A DNA stretch of 15,066 nucleotides from Syntrophorhabdaceae bacterium (lineage in GTDB: Bacteria > Desulfobacterota > Syntrophorhabdia > Syntrophorhabdales > Syntrophorhabdaceae): positions 1-15,066 of the forward strand of contig JAOAFK010000001.1 in NCBI GenBank assembly GCA_026416315.1, read 5' to 3'. Below the pieces are notes generated by a model. The model saw only the letters and a program-made list of their open reading frames with translations. It was not told the origin of the DNA and did no database searches. Shown here piece by piece: positions 14,835-15,066 of this stretch (position 1 is its first letter; every line of letters starts with the position of its first letter). A program made the translations under genes and the position numbers.

Positions 14835-15066
14835 ACTGGCTTGTAAGTAGAGTAATCTCCCTTGCGTGTTTTAGAAGCCCTGCTATATACCATTTGGCAA
14901 TATCCGAAAGGAAGAACTTATCGTTCGGGTCGTAAAAGGCGTTTTTCTCTCCTTTAAATAAAGATTGATGGACATGCATGCCACTACCATTCACACCAAA
15001 AATCGGCTTCGGCATAAATGTTGCATAAACACCGTATTTTTTTGCCACTTCTTTTACAACGATCCT
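14365..15066 (-). CDS. glnA: Glutamine synthetase, type I (alpha-like), C-terminal part; 5' end outside window
   Basis: The frame runs off the right edge, so the visible 233 residues are the C-terminal half; the GTG at 15048 is internal. Glutamine synthetase makes glutamine from glutamate, ammonia and ATP as a cytoplasmic dodecamer. Diagnostic parts are FMPKPIFGVNGSGMHVHQSL (ATP/metal-binding His), WVNSYKRLVPGYEAP (glutamate-binding Arg in YKRL), ISWARRNRS (catalytic-site Arg) and EYRSPDPACNPYLAFSAML. The tail (EDVYEMSPEKRKALNIDSLP) follows the GSI-alpha form, with no sign of the NLYDLP adenylylation loop of the enterobacterial GSI-beta type, so control by adenylylation is unlikely. The last 155 codons are repeated downstream in the chimeric ORF. 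The cupin gene probably belongs to the same operon. Confidence 0.95.
   Translation of the reverse strand, partial: RIVVKEVAKKYGVYATFMPKPIFGVNGSGMHVHQSLFKGEKNAFYDPNDKFFLSDIAKWYIAGLLKHAREITLLTSQWVNSYKRLVPGYEAPVYISWARRNRSTLVRVPLYKPGKEKATRAEYRSPDPACNPYLAFSAMLRAGLEGIKNKYPLPEPIEEDVYEMSPEKRKALNIDSLPGSLYEAIECAEKSELIRDTLGDHVFEKLIENKKIEWDRFRTHVSKYEIDTYLPVL

Noticed and set aside
13675..14844. Tandem repeat as a mobile element or integration site
   Set aside because: There is no transposase, integrase, inverted terminal repeat or target-site duplication; the unit consists only of the ends of two ordinary genes.
14365..15048. Glutamine synthetase as a complete short gene starting with GTG at 15048
   Set aside because: The frame continues to the window edge with family-like residues (RIVVKEVAKKYG), so it is a truncated view of a longer gene.

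Overview
The window looks like chromosomal DNA of an anaerobic, Gram-negative, fairly AT-rich bacterium. An OmpH/Skp-type periplasmic chaperone implies an outer membrane. HemB paired with an AhbD-type radical SAM heme synthase implies the siroheme-dependent heme route used by sulfate reducers, related anaerobes and archaea. Together these suggest a Desulfobacterota-like (deltaproteobacterial) lineage, but that placement is inferred from gene content only. No rRNA, tRNA, CRISPR array, phage gene or insertion sequence was seen.

Layout. (1) 2-382: the end of a Gly/Ser/Asn/Thr-rich protein, closed by a terminator at 393-429. (2) 465-4065, plus strand: an OmpH-like chaperone, the FtsH membrane protease, an unrecognised Cys-containing helical protein overlapping ftsH, and an FmdB-type zinc ribbon, ending in a terminator-like hairpin. 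(3) 4122-7571, plus strand: tilS (TTG start inside that hairpin's T-run), a lipase-like alpha/beta hydrolase, and a class I aminotransferase. (4) 12240 back to 7573, minus strand: a P-type cation ATPase, hemB and ahbD, tightly spaced and probably one operon. (5) 12374-13423, plus strand: a radical SAM protein with a CX4CX2C cluster motif, divergent from the ATPase across a 133-base AT-rich promoter region. (6) 15066 back to 13424, minus strand: the 3' end of a type I glutamine synthetase gene, a chimeric ORF, and a small cupin gene.

The most unusual structure is in (6). The end of the glutamine synthetase gene and the start of the cupin gene are present twice, as a direct tandem repeat with a period of exactly 580 bases. 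The copies are about 94% identical (my hand count is about 36 differences, only two of which change an amino acid). The repeat creates an ORF whose first ~30 codons are the cupin N-terminus and whose remainder is the C-terminal third of glutamine synthetase. The near-absence of amino-acid change in a fragment that cannot be a complete enzyme suggests the two versions diverged as intact genes and were joined later, either by unequal recombination between related strains or by assembly of a mixed population. I did not find a clear new defence or mobile system. The other candidates for novelty are the uncharacterised protein behind ftsH, the P-type ATPase with non-canonical ion-site residues in a heme operon, and the unusual radical SAM protein.
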